Shown: piece after piece, positions 39,798-40,292 of the stretch
Position numbering within the stretch: the first letter of the stretch is position 1
How the letters are laid out: the number at the start of each line of letters is the position of its first letter
IMG/VR virus record: IMGVR_UViG_3300042465_007462
Span: 1-40,292 of that record
DNA length: 40,292 nucleotides
From: a virus
Direction: 5' to 3' (one strand)
Notes under the pieces: generated by a model
What the model was told of the DNA's origin: nothing
Databases searched by the model: none
Seen by the model: the letters and a program-made list of their open reading frames with translations, nothing else
Translations under genes and position numbers: made by a program

Positions 39798-39986
39798 TTA
39801 ATCCCTGTATCCGCCGCCAGCGGCCTTATAGCGTTTCGCCAAGAGCTGTGCCTTGCGCGCGCTCCAGCGCCCTGCGCCAGTGCCCTGCGTGTTCGCGGCC
39901 TTGATCGAATTGAACAAGCGCTTACGCAGCTCAGGCTTCGTATAGTTACCCGCTGCGTTGACCTTACTCTTGGCTTTCTTCCTCAC
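39798..39986 (-). CDS. Small basic protein (62 aa, GTG start)
   Basis: The GTG at 39986 overlaps the upstream stop as GTGA and has GGAGGAA before it. The product (VRKKAKSKVNAAGNYTKPEL, then RLFNSIKAANTQGTGAG and RWSARKAQLLAKRYKAAGGG) is a recurrent small basic phage protein, often adjacent to the DUF5872-like gene as here. It may bind DNA or RNA; no known role. Confidence 0.75.
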   Translation of the reverse strand: MRKKAKSKVNAAGNYTKPELRKRLFNSIKAANTQGTGAGRWSARKAQLLAKRYKAAGGGYRD

Positions 39987-40198
39987 GGCAAAGTTCCTCC
40001 GCTTGCTGCCGGCATGGTCGTCACTTGGATCGACACATGTTGTTTCAAATTCAACTCCTGCCCGCAATCCGAGCAGGTATCTGCATTAAGCTCCGCCTCA
40101 TCGAGGTCGTAACCACAGGCATCGCAATAGACTTCGATCACGTGCGCGGGCTCGACCAGGCCTTGGCCCGTGGTCCGCGGTTCGAGTGCAATTCGCAT
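39983..40198 (-). CDS. Zinc-ribbon protein (71 aa)
   Basis: C25, C28, C42 and C45 (VYCDACGYDLDEAELNADTC and SDCGQEL) form a zinc-ribbon. A Thr/Ser/Gly-rich tail follows. The ATG at 40198 has GCAGGAGT upstream and shares its A with the upstream stop. It begins MRIALEPRTTGQG. Possibly a structural or regulatory accessory of the virion module. Confidence 0.75.
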   Translation of the reverse strand: MRIALEPRTTGQGLVEPAHVIEVYCDACGYDLDEAELNADTCSDCGQELNLKQHVSIQVTTMPAASGGTLP

Positions 40199-40292
40199 TA
40201 GGCTACTCCTGCAAGGTACATGGCCCGCTCGTCGTTTCGGCGCTTGACCAAGCCTGGCAGCACACGGCCCGCGGCCTTGGTCCATTTTAGAA
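40198..40292 (-). CDS. C-terminal part of a hypothetical protein (5' end outside window)
   Basis: The open frame from the window edge ends in TAA at 40198-40200, giving KWTKAAGRVLPGLVKRRNDE and RAMYLAGVA. Its stop overlaps the next start as TAATG, the same coupling seen elsewhere. Only about 30 residues are visible, so nothing can be said of its function. Confidence 0.6.
   Translation of the reverse strand, partial: LKWTKAAGRVLPGLVKRRNDERAMYLAGVA

Noticed and set aside
1-40292. CRISPR arrays, tRNA genes, integrase or attachment sites
   Set aside because: No regularly spaced repeat-spacer arrays, cloverleaf sequences or recombinase motifs were seen by eye; a dedicated tRNA scan was not possible.

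Overview
The window looks like an internal stretch of a tailed double-stranded DNA bacteriophage genome, or a prophage or metagenomic contig of one. It has large and small terminase subunits, a family A DNA polymerase, an archaeo-eukaryotic-type primase, two helicases, a Cas4/RecB-like nuclease and a block of virion genes. One virion gene resembles the P22 gp10-type DNA-stabilisation/head-closure protein, which points to a podovirus-like particle. No capsid or portal gene is visible. Genes run off both ends, so those functions probably lie outside the window. Strong Shine-Dalgarno sequences, sigma70-like promoter elements and small phage families such as HTPGPW and GLTLRDYFA suggest a Gram-negative, probably proteobacterial, host. 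The host cannot be named from sequence alone. No tRNA, CRISPR array, integrase or insertion sequence was seen.

Layout: almost everything is on the minus strand. Positions 1-3059 hold a truncated Gln/Ala/Arg/Glu-rich protein and TerL. Positions 3060-3914 hold a GC-rich non-coding region with two families of short direct repeats and a minus-strand terminator. Positions 3915-9486 hold a cassette of small accessory genes (DUF932, a PAPS-reductase-like PP-loop protein, an HTPGPW protein, a VRR-NUC-like nuclease). TerS follows at 9410-10147, about 6.4 kb from TerL. Positions 10360-10847 form a divergent control region with a 15-bp inverted repeat and a sigma70-like promoter. That promoter drives a lone plus-strand gene (10848-11183), which is closed by back-to-back terminators. 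Positions 11302-14916 carry small translationally coupled genes (HTH/DUF6378, HNH, GNAT, zinc-finger-like, ribbon-helix-helix-like). Positions 14969-22067 are the replication module: PolA, UvrD-like helicase, primase, a possible ssDNA-binding protein and accessory genes. A SNF2-like helicase and a PD-(D/E)XK nuclease lie divergently on the plus strand (22153-24311). Positions 24262-40292 are the virion module: three very large low-complexity or repeat proteins, a GGL-type structural protein, beta-rich tail-type proteins, a gp10-like protein and small basic or zinc-binding proteins.

How it fits together: in the early and replication regions most neighbouring genes overlap by 1-14 bases, so translation is probably coupled through long operons. 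Nine operon or sub-operon starts carry the identical 10-mer AGAAAGGAGA 4-8 bases before the start codon, on both strands. Several have a hairpin directly upstream, reminiscent of the start-associated sequences of Cluster K mycobacteriophages. The element is not seen in the virion module. Several gene starts were moved on this evidence: TTG at 7854, GTG at 22067, GTG at 14489 and GTG at 10147. A 57-residue GTG-started gene (3915-4088) was added.
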